DNA of 64,000 nucleotides from Arctopsyche grandis (Eukaryota; Arthropoda; Insecta; Trichoptera; Hydropsychidae). Positions 25,590-54,240 of the stretch are shown here, piece by piece. Under the pieces are notes generated by a model that saw only the letters and a list, made by a program, of their open reading frames with translations, ran no database searches and was not told the origin of the DNA. A program made the position numbers and the translations under genes. Numbering within the stretch: the stretch's first letter is position 1; each line of letters begins with the position of its first letter. The stretch lies in NCBI RefSeq assembly GCF_051622035.1, contig NC_135361.1:7879001-7943000 (forward strand), in the 5' to 3' direction.

Positions 25590-26175
25590 CACTAAGTAAC
25601 ATATTACTGGAGCGGAAACTAATCAATATCTAGTAAGTTTGACCCACTGAATTCGAATATAACAATAATTTAATTGGCTTATTCTCATTTGGAGATTGAG
25701 TGTTTAAAAAAATGTGTTTTTACAAGTTTTTGGCTTTTCCAGTCTTAAATTCAAAATATAGTATTGTTGTGCCAAAATTAAATATTGGAATCAATATTCA
25801 GATGTTTTTTCTATTGATTGTTATTTTTTTAATTGCTTTTAAATACTTATAATTAATTATCTAGCGAATTTTGAAAGTCAAAAATATCCTTTTTCTTTAC
25901 ACATTTTTCCCGTAATAGTATTTGTTAATTTTTAACTTTACCACGTTTACAAGAGTTGGTTTTCAATCTCAATATTTTTTTATTTTATCTCATTCGAGCA
26001 GTAAATTTAGATTTTAAATTAAAAATATGAAATGTTCTATGCGGAGCGTTGCGCTCATATCCCTTAAACGAGAGCAAGCCAGCAAAAATTACTGTCATAT
26101 TCGAATTTAATGAGTCAAATTTAGAAAAGAATGATTAATCTCCGCTCCGGTAAGTAAGAAAATATGTTTAGGGTA
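25590..26175. mobile_element. CACTG-family foldback element, diverged copy
   Basis: Inner TIRs of about 57 bp: CTGGAGCGGAAACTAATCA and TTTGACCCACTGAATTCGAA on the left match inverted TTCGAATTTAATGAGTCAAA and TTAATCTCCGCTCCGG on the right. Homologous, in reverse, to 56485-57119 (TTGACTTTCAAAATTCGCTA). Outer left end CACTAAGTAAC; right end unclear. Confidence 0.6.
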
Positions 26176-26335
26176 TGTATGTATGTATTTACCCTATATA
26201 TTATGAATATTGTCCTCCTTCATTTCATTCCATGTACATACATATGTACATATTATATAATATGAATCTCTATTCTAAGGCAGTCTGTGATATGACGGGA
26301 TGAAAACCAGACTGGTACAAGTGACATTTAAAAAA

Positions 26336-26382
26336 AAGTGCTAAAATAATAGCGTTTCATATATGCTATTATTTTAGCACTT
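26336..26382. repeat. Perfect 18-bp hairpin
   Basis: AAGTGCTAAAATAATAGC (26336-26353) and its exact complement (26365-26382) around an 11-nt loop, with A-rich and T-rich flanks that extend the pairing. Could be a decayed foldback repeat; no other copy seen in the window. Confidence 0.6.
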
Positions 26383-27892
26383 AAACCAATTTTTTTTAAA
26401 AATGTTGTAATATTGTAATGTTATATGAAAATTATGTGTGTTGGTGAGTATGTTTGTCGACAAGTATGGAGATTTAAAAAAAAAATAACAATAATCAACA
26501 AAAGTCGAATAGTATTATAAATGAGGCTCAAGTGACTGAAGGATTTGAAGATGTGTAAAAAATCTGTAGGGGATGAATGAACTCATTCATACACATATGG
26601 GATGAGTTTGAATGAAATTTTAAACCAAAAAAACACACTTACACCCAAGTCACGTTCAAAATACGTATGTAAATGTCTCGAACCAATGGTATTACATTCT
26701 TACATATATGAAATGTCAAAAAACATATGTACACATACCCGAAAAGTTTCGCATTACATTTGCTACTACGATAATTTTTTACGATCTAATCAGAAGTCCC
26801 AAAGTCCCCAATTTTACATTCATCTTGATAAAATTCAATACAATTCCGGTAATATTGTTCGTACCGCCTTCGAAATCGAAATTGCGGGTTTACCTTATCA
26901 CCCCTGAGAGATTCCTTTCGAGCTGGCTCCGCGATAAAAGGGTTATTTCCAAAAGTCACAAGCAATAAAGCGTTCAATGGTACGCACATTTAAAGGTCAT
27001 TTTCACTCGCCGTCTTGTTAGCGGAATTGTCTTCTGGAAAATGGTATTTAAAAAAAAACGTTAATGACGGCGCAGGCCCAAACTCCACCATTCCCACCCT
27101 TAACGTTTCCACGCGATTTCCTTCTGTTTTCCGCCGCTTTTCCCCCTCAATCCACCACCCCTGCCCCTCCTCTCGTGACCCTTCACGGCCACCGTTCATT
27201 AACTGCGAACATTTTGCACAAATGTCACTGTTAATTCTTAATGGAGTGTGAGCTCGCTGAAGTGAAGAGATTTTTACGACGGCTTTGGCTCGGACAGGCT
27301 CTGATCTCTAATCCTTATCGCACATTTATACAAATGAATATTATTACCGAGCATACGCAAACGGCTCTTCTAGCTACATAGATTAAAATAAAATCTAACT
27401 ACATTATGGGGCGTGAAATGTTTTAGGTACATACATAAACACTTTAAATAATATTAAACAGTTGCAGTTTCCTTATCGGAACGAGAGCACGTTCAAAGTC
27501 TAGAGTCGAGTGTCGGGAACTAATGCGACGATCGTCCATTAACTGTTAACTCTGAATTATGTATGTGTTGCCAACACTAAGTTTTCCGTTTTATCGACTA
27601 CATGCATATAAACCTTTATATGTACGTATATGTACTAGTTTCGTGTGTACTAAGCTTGGTTAAAAATATTTATATACATATATACTGCAGGTTAATAGTG
27701 TTATCTAGTGTAATTGCAGCGTATAATTAGTACGTAATTTTCTTCTTCTCCGAGCTGCTTTGCTATTGGAGAATGGATCGGATTGTTTGCATAAGGCAAA
27801 TCTTAATAATGCTAATGAACTAAAGTTTTTCACGTTTTCTCCGAGTAGTATGTAAACTAAATAGGCTTGCATCTGGTTTAAAGTGTGTAATA
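26383..27892. other. Unique DNA with a GC-richer island
   Basis: 26870-27330 is GC-richer with a C-rich stretch at 27120-27190; frames on both strands there have no domain features. Otherwise AT-rich. Confidence 0.25.
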
Positions 27893-28045
27893 GGAATAAC
27901 ACTCAAAAGTGCAGCACGGGACGTGTAGGTAGATTCCAGCTGTTATAGGCGTATCTTCATGTCAGTGTTAATTTGAACGATATTATTATATCGACAACAT
28001 TATTTCAAATATGGGAATCAAAGTTACCGATCACTGTTAAACCTA
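27893..28045. mobile_element. GTGCGG/ACACACTC-family MITE fragment
   Basis: AATAACACTCAAAAGTGCAG start and TTTCAAATATGGGAATCAA core as in the 17585 copy. Confidence 0.55.
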
Positions 28046-28088
28046 CAGTCTACAATCAAATATTTTAATAAATTATCATTTTAATTAC

Positions 28089-28657
28089 TCTTACGTAGGG
28101 GTGGGTTCAGGATCCAAGTGAAAGGCCAAAGTCGCTTTACAGCATTTAATCAACGATTCGAGAGGTCCACACGGATCGACCGCTCACTCCAGAATAATCT
28201 GATCTACCGTGTGTACCTCCTTATTTATTTATTTATATATAATTTTAGCTATTATCTAATTTACAAAAAAAAATACATTTCAATAGCTTATATCTAAAAT
28301 TCTATATTTAACTTATATGTACTGTCCCTCACAGAGGTGTCTCTTTGCTCCTCGCAAGAATTCATCCATGGTCTTAGAAGACCTGATGCACTCAGGGAGG
28401 GCGTTATACATTAGTACACCCCCAGCTGTCTTTCTTTTTCTTACTCTACCTACAACTAAAGGACAGGTTGCACACTACAGCTTCCCCGATCTATTTTTCT
28501 AGACACGTAAAGGCTCAATATACTCGCCCGGATCTATGAGAACTCCGTATCCTTTGTTCGGGCACTTACTGAATCCCGTTAGCCTAATTAGGTCTCTATT
28601 GTTCACCCACGAATGCACTTAGACAGTGGATACTCTCTCTCATGTTTCCATGTTACA
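28089..28657 (-). mobile_element. Solo LTR interrupted by a retrotransposon tail
   Basis: Minus strand starts TGTAACATGGAAACATGAGA and ends CCCACCCCTACGTAAGA; it is collinear with the LTR at 11688-12040 except for an insertion at 28224-28457. No clear target duplication. Confidence 0.65.
28224..28457 (-). pseudogene. 5'-truncated non-LTR retrotransposon end nested in an LTR
   Basis: Minus strand codes YNALPECIRSSKTMDEFLRG then AKRHLCEGQYI and stop, the typical last residues of a Jockey/CR1-type ORF2, followed by an AT-rich 3' UTR ending in (ATAA)n. The LTR halves on either side meet at CTCCTTA / TAAAGGACA, so the insertion point is clear. Confidence 0.7.
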
Positions 28658-30057
28658 CTATTATTATTATATTAACTATTTTAAGGACTAAAAAAATTCA
28701 ACAAAACATCGGACGTACTAGGCTAAAACCACAACCGCCAAAAAACTTTATGACAATATCATGAAAGTTTAATTTTTGCCATTTATCGGCATTTACTTTA
28801 TATTTCGTTATATGTACATAGTTTGGCGCTTTTGGCATAACTTTGCAAAAAAAATGTTTTCATTGCAATCAGAGACTTTTCTACAAAGCAAATATTAAGT
28901 CCCAAATGTCATGTAAAAACATTTTTTTCGTTCCCACATGACTATGATGTCTAATTATGAGTATGTTTTAATTTTTATTGGTTTTTAAATTTAATATATA
29001 GGAATTTACTTTTGTCCTGCGCGGCATTGTCCGTAGTGGCGTTGTCGGCGCGGAATTGTTGGCGCAACATTATCGGCGTGCTATTGTCGTGCGCGGCTTT
29101 GTCGGGTTGTGCACTTTTTTAATATAATAATCAGAATCCGGCGCTACGATGCGCCATCGCCAAAACAAATGGGATCCTTTTGTCAATTTATATTGTTAAC
29201 CTTTTTTTATTAAGACTGATAGTAATACTAAATCCATAAAACCAAAAGAGATTTATTGAACGCACGATATATGTACAATCAAACAGAGAAAAGGTTCATT
29301 TTAATCCGATAAAATTCATGGAAGTTTGAAAACAAAACAATCACATCACCGTTGATGATATCCGTATTAATTCAACTTTTTCAGGGGATGCCAACCAACC
29401 CTGTCGCCCAGGCGGTGACAGCGGCCTTCAATCTGTGGGTCGCGCCTGTCGAGAGGTTCTCCTCTTATCGTCAACGAGATATGACATGATTGAGAGTCGA
29501 AGGGGGGGTGGGGATATAAGGGTTGGAGTGGGCTAGGGGGGAGACCCTCGCCCTCATGGGGCCCCATGGCGTCTGCCAATGACGTCACGCACCACTCAAA
29601 CCCGTTCGCACCTCGTTGTTTCGAACAGGCCCGCTGCCAAGTATTATTTCAAACTCATCGACGTCTATGTATTATGTATATTCGACCAAAGCCAAATACA
29701 TTAGGGCCAAATCGGTGAAACGAGTAAACATTCCAAGTCATACTTTTCACTGGTGCTTGAAATTAAATTGGTGCATCCTCCCCCTCTTCCATATGTTCTA
29801 ATTTTCGTGGGAATGTAAACTTGTGGAGCCTTGAACTGCTTGTATAACTTTGGTGTGGATAACTTAATGTCTAATTTTAGACTTTCGACTTATGTTTATA
29901 TGCATTAGATCAACTCGGCAGTTGACTTTAATGCGTATTTAGTAGTTTTTTTTATTCAATCTGAATATATGTATGTATATCGTTTCAGAGCAACTATGTT
30001 GTCACCAAATTAGTTTTTCTTCCTAATAAACTTGTCTATGGATGAAATGACTCTTTA
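28658..30057. other. Unique DNA with GC-richer patches
   Basis: 29010-29120 and 29340-29640 are GC-richer; 29500-29560 has several G tracts. No exon recognised. Confidence 0.25.
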
Positions 30058-30720
30058 TTCTGCTTCTTACACCTATTATTATCAAGTTCTATCTATTTGT
30101 CGTTGAAGACCTCTCCGATACCCTCAGCTATCTACTATAGGTTAGGTTTTTCTTACATACTTCGTTTTGACTAACCGTTTGCCTCTCAATGTCTCCAAAT
30201 ATTACTCTAGATCTATGTATGTAGATCTATCTCTGTTTGTACTTTTCCTTATCTTATTGGCAAATTTGAATTGGATTGGGTTGAATCTACTGTTGAACAT
30301 GAGGTCACATTTCAGTATGACCTCAGATTCTCAGGTTCTGTTTGTTGCTCAGCTTCTAAGATGCAAATAGGGTTTGTTCTTCGCAATTCCCGGCATTTAT
30401 ATAATGTTGCTGTTTTGATGTTGTTGTATAATGCTCTGGTAAGAAGTATTATGGAGTATGCTTCTATTATATGGAGTCCTTCAAGCCTTAACAAGCTTTT
30501 CCTGGCTACTGTTTTGCCACGAGAATTTATTTTGAGAGACGATCTTTAATCTGCAACTCCTTCAGAATTGAAACGTCGGTTCGCTTTGTTGTCCAAGGCA
30601 TCCTCAAAATTTGTGTCCAACTGAAGTTTATGTATCATCATCTATATACATACATATCTTGGGTACCATTCGAAATCTTATATGTATCCCAAAATCAATT
30701 CAGAATTAGATTGCCTATAT
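30058..30720 (+). pseudogene. Non-LTR retrotransposon reverse transcriptase, decayed
   Basis: Reads TNRLPLNVSK in one frame, then VEHEVTFQYDLRFSGS, IGFVLRNSRHLYNVAVL and LLYNALVRSIMEYASIIWSP in another. This is the conserved order (RLPLNxxK, lGFvxRnsr, LYxALVRSxxEYaSxxWsP) of the RT C-terminal part in Jockey/I-type elements. Frameshifts and stops show it is dead. Confidence 0.8.
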
Positions 30721-32108
30721 ATTTACATATAGATGCAAACAATTAGACTTGGAACTTCAACCTATCGACTTCAACAAACGAGCTCGTTCACGGAAGTCTG
30801 AATTTTTATCTCAGTACACTGCGTGTACGTGTTCACATGTTCATATACAAATCCCACAAATAAAATGTACGTGTGTACTCGAGTCGTGTTTACATAAAAG
30901 TATCGATACATTTCCACATGACTCGACTATCGTTGCATTACTTACTAGCTATATTAAACTCGTCGTCTGTAAGCGGTTTTAAAACATTGACATTTGACTC
31001 ACGAAAGCGGCCACTTGACATCCGTTCAAAACTTCTACATACATACATATAACCTTTTAGAACCAAACCACAGAACCATAAAGTTCGCCTGAGCAGCATT
31101 CCAACACTCGCTTATTGTTTTCGAGCTTTCGCTTCTGCTAAATTGAACAGCAGAGTGTAGCAGAACGAAACGAAACGACTGAAAATACCCAAGGTGCACA
31201 CACACACACAATGGGGTGGTTCAACTTTAGCAATATCAATGACCCAACAAATAAACCCATACGTGTATCGTGTAAACAATCCGCCAGATGCATTCGGAGC
31301 ACGGATAAAATCGCTTTCCAGAGAGTTGTTAACTCGTTTCAGAGCACATAGTCAGAGTCAAAGTGGGTCTATTTCGGTGCCGAAGTCGTTGCATCATCCT
31401 CTGATTGAATTAACAGTGCTCTATGGTCAACGCTCCAATAAAAAACTCCAAAAATCACATGTATAAATATACCCCTTGCGCAATCGCAGACCATGAGAAA
31501 TTTGACGGATCGCCCGCATACGGGCAATGATGTTTCATCAGCTGCCTATTGTCCCTGTCAATCGGTCTTCATTGGCCCTCGTTTGAGGCAATTATCCGAG
31601 AAAAATAAAAATGGTTGACCCCGTCGTGTAACGTCATCGACAGAGATCAAATGATCTCTACGACTGGATGCTGGGCTCGTCTGAAAGAACCAGCGGCGCC
31701 AAACGACGCCAGACAATCAATGATATTTGTATCGCATACCATTATACTGTAATTGATTCTACAGACCACTGTATATGTACACAAAATCGATTAAATTAGA
31801 TTAAGCATGACATTTTGATAAAACTAAACAAATAAAAAAGCTATGCTGAAAACATTTCATTTTGAAAACAAGGAGGACGCACAAATATGAACTCATGAAA
31901 ACCCATAGTAGTAGTGAACTCAACCGCTCAGATGCTTGATGTTTTCATCTTGAAAGTTTTATAATTTTCTTGCTATTGTATTATACAGAGTGTCATAAAC
32001 AAATGACATAGCTGTGCGTCTTCAAAAAGCGTCGAATCAAACTTTATTTGATCGAATACGCCTCTGATGATCCAGTTCAAAGGGACAGTGTTTGCTTTTT
32101 ATTCCATA
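30721..32108. other. Unique DNA with a GC-richer island
   Basis: 31060-31720 is GC-richer; GGCGCCAAACGACGCC at about 31694-31710 is a near-palindrome. A short (AC)n is at 31196. No exon recognised. Confidence 0.25.
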
Positions 32109-32260
32109 CTAGTTGTTCTACCCGGCTTCGCTCAGTATTTGTAATATAAACAGCGTAAACATTGTGAATCTAATAGTAAATATTCATTTGTTTTTTTTAT
32201 TAAATTTATTTCAATCGATAAAAATTTAATATGCAACCAATTGAATTGTCGTCATAGAAA
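32109..32260 (-). mobile_element. Helitron-like 3' end, third copy, reversed
   Basis: Reverse complement of the 13922 copy: hairpin ACCCGGCTTCGCTCAGT, end CTAG followed by T, upstream block to ATGACGACAATTCAA. Confidence 0.5.
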
Positions 32261-32410
32261 CTTACAATGTCTCTTTCGAAATTATATATTAGATTACTGC
32301 TTTAGAAACATATTGACGGAATGTAACTGAAATAAATTAATTCTTAGTATAAAAAGCGCATTTGTGTACTATAGACATAGTACCTTTGTACATATACATA
32401 CATACATATA

Positions 32411-32535
32411 TAACCAGCAGTATGGTTCGGAAGTTTGGTTGATACTAAGCACCGAGTGACGCTTGATGACCTTGATTGAAAAGAATTTATTCCGAGTATA
32501 ATCTGTAATGCAGATGCTCTTCAGACTTGGATATG
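32411..32535 (+). repeat. SINE head fragment
   Basis: ACCAGCAGTATGGTTCGG, then TGATTGAAAAGAATTTATTC and TAATGCAGATG as in other family members; no tail. Confidence 0.6.
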
Positions 32536-32576
32536 TGATATTATGTAATGTGGCTAATATGTAAATTAAAAAAAAA

Positions 32577-32716
32577 TAGCCAGCAGCGTGGACTAGTGGA
32601 CAAACATAGTGATCACGGTTTCGAGTCCCACTAGTTGATGCTGGCCAAATCTTGGTTTGTGACTCCATGGCGATCGTTTCAATCTATCTGATTTTCATTG
32701 GGACAAAAATTGTCAA
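32577..32716 (+). repeat. SINE head and partial body
   Basis: AGCCAGCAGCGTGGACTAGTGG with B box GTTTCGAGTCCC, then GACTCCATGGCGATCGTTTC. Adjacent to, but a separate insertion from, the 32411 copy; same head subfamily as 4341. Confidence 0.65.
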
Positions 32717-33191
32717 TTTTCAAGGTTTCAAGGTAATATATAATTTCTCGAGTCTTAATCTGTTTAGCACACTCGCCGATTTGGAGCAATCTGTTAGGCG
32801 AGTGTGCATGATTAATTGATATAAAATAAAAAATATGTATGAATTTGAAAATAAAATATGCCCTTGAAAATTCAATGAAATATATCATATTGACACACCT
32901 AATTCAACGATAAGAAGTCGTATCACTGAGAATTTGCTGTGATCATAACCATAACAATACAACAATGAGCCCTTATACTTCTTACTCAGAATTACCTCAC
33001 TCATTCTTATGTACTCATATAATACATAGCTTTGAAGCTAAACCGTGCGCAGAAGCATGCAATTACACCTTGTAAATAGCTCGTAGCTAACACGTTCGCC
33101 GTGTACCTTGTTACAATACAATCAAATACGATAGAATCGGAAATTTTCCATCCAAGAATGTTTGTTAATCTAGTGTTTGTCTTGTTTGCAG
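32717..33191. other. Intron end before the first Mmp2-like exon
   Basis: AT-rich; a short inverted pair GCACACTCGCC / GGCGAGTGTGC at 32767-32808. Pyrimidine tract and TTTGCAG acceptor at 33185-33191. Confidence 0.35.
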
Positions 33192-50233
<17,042 letters not shown>

Positions 50234-51586
50234 AGTAAAAAAACCCCCTATATTTATTACATATAGGGGGGGGGGGGGATAATTTTACGTTAATTGTAAT
50301 ACTATACATATACATATTATAATAAGAGTAATATGCAACAAAGAGTGAATGCATACATTTGGAGTGTTTAAATGATTTTATTGCATTATTGCTAAATTGT
50401 ACTGAAAATTTAATGTATTTCGATTTGAAAATGTTTTCTTATTTTTAAACTACTAGCTTTAAACTCATTCCACGTTCAATAATTTATTCGGTTAATTTAT
50501 AACAATGAGCACAAATTGACCTATGATAATCTGTTATGTTCATAAATATAAATAATCGTGATAAACTAAACTACATACATATATAAATTAATACTCAATC
50601 AAGTATATTGTGCCTATATTTAACATTTACATAATTATTTTATCCAGTAATGTGTAAGAAATGATATTTGTGTTAATTTCAAATATGCACACACTGGTAA
50701 AAATTTATCTTAAATACAGTAAAATTCGTTTAATACTCAAACTATCAATATTAATAATGAATTTTATATTTGTCCATATAAATGAAACATTATTAACTAA
50801 AGTGTGAATGATGACGGGGGAAAGTTTGAATTTTATATATTTATTATGTGTATGAAGCATACCAAGTATATTTAAAGATTTTTATAATGATGAAAAATTA
50901 GGTTTATTATTATTATTATTATTATTCAATGAATTGTTTTGTATTTTGATATAAACTCAAAAATTGTGATAGTTTACTAATGAATTTTTTCGGTAGTGAA
51001 ATTTTTTTTTCTTGATGTTGTTTTTACTTTTTTATTCATTTTAAAAAGATTTTTAAAAGACAATCGACTGTTTTTAGTTTTATAAACATTATTAGAAAAT
51101 TAAATTATACTTAACTTTATTTTCCGAGAAGCAAAATTGAAAGAAAAACTTGTGAGAAAAAAAGACTTTTGTATTGATTTTTTTTTTAATTTTCTAATTC
51201 GGGTGCTTATCAGAATGAATATTGTAGATTTTTAAGTCTTCGCTTAAAATAAATAAATGAGACGGTGGAACATATGAAATATTTACTATTTGAAGCATCG
51301 TTTTGAAAAAAAAACTTTGTGCAATCTTTATACCTATACTAAAATACATTATATTATACTAAAAAATACCAATCTTTCAAAATATGTATATGCTGATATT
51401 GTTTCTAAGCTTATGAATTTATTTTCATGTATTTACATGACAACCTAACACGTGTATATTTTTTTATATTTCCATGTAAAACTTCATAATAAAAATAAAA
51501 ATATGAAACACCTACATAGAACGCATTTCCCTATTGAAGTTTCCTACATACATCAATGAAATATTAAGTACACAGTCAATGGAATA
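50234..51586 (+). other. Presumed 3' UTR and downstream flank of the Mmp2-like gene
   Basis: AT-rich, without coding potential. Holds the stem-loop at 50244, a (TTA)n run near 50910 and possible AATAAA signals, for example 51248-51253. The true polyadenylation site is not evident. Confidence 0.4.
50244..50270 (+). promoter_or_regulatory. Perfect 10-bp stem-loop just after the Mmp2-like stop codon
   Basis: CCCCCTATAT pairs with ATATAGGGGG around the 7-nt loop TTATTAC, starting 11 nt past the stop codon. It is followed by further Gs to 50279 (14 Gs in a row). It lies in the presumed 3' UTR. Function unknown. Confidence 0.55.
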
Positions 51587-51590
51587 TTAA

Positions 51591-52068
51591 CCCTTTGCCC
51601 GCGGCAATAAATATAGTGAAGAAGCCCTGTACCTTTTTCGCGAATTTGGCAATCGAGATTTCAACCTTAAATACAGATTTTAATATTTACTCAAGTAACC
51701 AGATATGCTAATTAACACATAATGTATTATTTTAAACAATAAAATACATATTATATCTCGTAGTTTTGGCTTAATTGTCAAATAATCATTCTTCATAATT
51801 GTATGAAGACGTGACGTCACATAAACGAGGTTTCAGTATGGTTCCACAAAAAACTAATTTTTGACTGGTATATATTCATTTTAAGCAAATTGAATAGTTG
51901 GCATTCAACTCCCAGTAATATATTCAACCAATTTTGAACCTTAAAACAGTTAAAATAGGCGCATATAAGGCTCAAAATCCCTTGCAAAGTTCAGAAATTC
52001 TATGGAAGACAGCCGCGCTACAGACTTGTCGCCCAAAGCTTCCATAGAAGACGGCCGCGGGCAAACGG
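51591..52068. mobile_element. piggyBac-type MITE
   Basis: CCCTTTGCCCGCGGC at the left and GCCGCGGGCAAACGG at the right, each flanked by TTAA (51587-51590, 52069-52072). TTAA duplication and CCyTTTGC ends are the piggyBac hallmark. Inside, CTATGGAAGACAGCCGCG is repeated as CCATAGAAGACGGCCGCG. 478 bp, non-coding. Confidence 0.8.
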
Positions 52069-52122
52069 TTAAAACATACATACTTAATTTAAGCCAGTTT
52101 GAAGACAATATTTTATTTATAT

Positions 52123-52436
52123 GTACCAGGAATGCCTCACAGGTAAACTCCAATGCGCCTTCCTAGACAATTAATTACAAACATTGCAGCATTTTTTATT
52201 ACATAAATCGCTGTATTTCGAGAGGTCGAATAACACGAAATTAACAATTAATTAATCCATAGACATCTATAATTTTTTACATATTATACATAAATCAAAT
52301 TCAGATTTTTGTGGTACCGTTTCAACAATGAAATCAGATAAATTGGCAAGTCTGACCCGTAGCATTAAAGATTAGCATGGGATCAAACCCGGTAACCTCT
52401 CGGTGCTAAATATAAACACAACCACCCAGCCGTATT
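52123..52436 (-). repeat. tRNA-derived SINE, reversed
   Basis: GTACCAGGAATGCCTCACAG tail, TACCGTTTCAACAATGAAAT body, GGGATCAAACCCGG B box. The head is damaged. Confidence 0.7.
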
Positions 52437-53123
52437 GCTTATATACACAACAGACAGTTTAAGGTTGTTCGTAGAGTAGAATTGAAAACTATTATATGTA
52501 CGGCATTGGGAATTTAAGCAGGCCAAAGAAAAATGTTAAGAAAATAACCTTTATTTTTACAGCTACAATTATTTAAGGACAATACCGAATATTTATAAAG
52601 ACCACGATGTTATATTTCAATGCAAATGCAAATTTATTTTATTTTCAAAATATTCTAAGCATGCAAGAATTGAATGACATTCTCTGACTTGCTCTTTTCC
52701 CATATATTTCCGAATAATCTCAAATTTTAAATTCTTCTATGGTTGCAAATTGATTCAACACACGCTAAAACACACCAGAAAAGGCCACACAAATGATAGA
52801 TTTGTTTTAAGGTACAAGTAAATTCTATGCAATCAAGAGCCCCATGTGTTTCAGGATTACTTTAAAGCCTTAAAGCACATAATATGATGATATACTCCAA
52901 GAGACTGGTTTGGTCATTCAATTATTGAACTAAATGATCAGGTTTCATAATGGATACTAGTCGTATCATCGGAGCTATATTTTCATATTGGATGAATTAT
53001 CTAGCGATTAAAAAATGGAATTCTAGGCAACACACTTTTTTATGAAATTTTCATGAAGCTACTGTGTCACTAAAATACTCCAAAGACATTTAAAAAAAAA
53101 AACACAAAATATAAAATTTATAA
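52437..53123. other. Spacer between SINE and COX19
   Basis: AT-rich, no feature recognised. Confidence 0.35.
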
Positions 53124-53129
53124 TTTATT
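53124..53129 (-). promoter_or_regulatory. Candidate polyadenylation signal of COX19
   Basis: AATAAA on the minus strand about 125 bp downstream of the COX19 stop codon. Confidence 0.45.
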
Positions 53130-53252
53130 TAAACAACAATATCTACATACATATAATACAATGCACAACATTTAAATAACGTGTTGATAATATTAAAAAA
53201 TCCAAATTCTTCACATCATTAACTTCAGAAATGTCAGTATAAATGCACTACT

Positions 53253-53534
53253 CTATGAAGAAGTTTTCAGTTGGCTTTCGTCATTGGAAGTTTCCACCTT
53301 TTGGAAACCGAGTTTTGGCCACTCCTCTTTGGCCATGAGGTTATTTTCCATTCTGCATTGCAAGTATGACTTGGCACTGTCCTTGCAAGCGACGGCACTT
53401 CCGTCGCTGTCTAAGAGACATCGCATATATTGAAGCATATCTTGTTTGCATTTGCCATCATGGTCCAAAGGGAAACTGCCTTTGTCTGGTGGTACTGGCA
53501 CAAATATTTTCTGGTTCATAGTCATCGCGTTCAT
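53253..53534 (-). CDS. COX19: COX19, cytochrome c oxidase assembly protein, intronless
   Basis: Small soluble twin-CX9C protein that acts in the mitochondrial intermembrane space (and cytosol) in copper handling for cytochrome c oxidase assembly. The 93-residue product has C29-X9-C39 and C50-X9-C60, the pair of CX9C helices oxidised by the Mia40 pathway, plus the family signatures PPDKGSFPLDH before the first Cys and CRMENNLM after the last. Length matches the family (about 90 residues). The frame is open 16 codons further upstream to a Met at 53582, but that extension is Tyr/Trp-rich and unlike COX19, so I take ATG at 53534 (MNAMTMNQK). A downstream Met four or six residues in is possible. 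It lies antisense to and 3 kb beyond the Mmp2-like gene. Single exon; no sign of decay, so either a natural intronless gene or a functional retrocopy. Confidence 0.93.
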   Translation of the reverse strand: MNAMTMNQKIFVPVPPDKGSFPLDHDGKCKQDMLQYMRCLLDSDGSAVACKDSAKSYLQCRMENNLMAKEEWPKLGFQKVETSNDESQLKTSS

Positions 53535-53701
53535 CTTGATAGAATAATAGATAGATCCGTAACAATATAACCACAAATTCACCGAACGTCAAATCAGAGT
53601 TACAGTGTTGCTATATGAACAACACAATACTGCCACAATGAAAAACTTCCGTTGAAATTTTTGTGTATGCATATTTTAAATTTGGTTCGGTGATTATTGA
53701 T

Positions 53702-53872
53702 CACAAAGCGCTCGCCCAAAAGTCACTAAAATCTCTATAACGGAACATCTGACAGCTGAAAAGTCCATCATACTAACAATAACTATCATACTAACGAGAA
53801 CTCGAGTGCCAAATATTCCGTATTCGCGATTTTCATGGCGAAAATTGTCTTTTGGGCGATCGCAATGTGACT
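53702..53872. mobile_element. Short MITE upstream of COX19
   Basis: CACAAAGCGCTCGCCCAAAA and the inverted CTTTTGGGCGATCGCAATGTG at the other end: 21-bp TIR with a few mismatches, 171 bp in total. Target duplication not evident. Confidence 0.55.
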
Positions 53873-54240
53873 TATAATCCAATTACCATTATATTAATGC
53901 TTTTACTAATAATTAGAACAATTCGGGTCTAATTAATTCTAGTTCTTTGGATACATGTAACAATTTTCAATGTCTTCTAATTATACCAATTTTGACTTGT
54001 ATTATCCACTTTTCACGTTGGCTCCACTCCCTTCACAAAAATTTCATGCACAAGGAGATGTATTTGAGAGCAGTGCCAGAATCCATAACGCCTACACATT
54101 TCGTCACGGCAACGCTATATGGGCTACATTGAATAAAGAAAAAAGACTCGAGAATTCACATCGAGACACTAGAACAGTGTTCATCAAACTTAAGTCCTAG
54201 TCCATAGTCCCGACAATGTCGCTGCGACAGAGGCGCAGAA
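53873..54240. other. Unique DNA with an unrecognised 76-codon frame
   Basis: The frame at 53970-54200 (+) has no domain I recognise and overlaps another at 53947. Not called as a gene. Confidence 0.25.
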
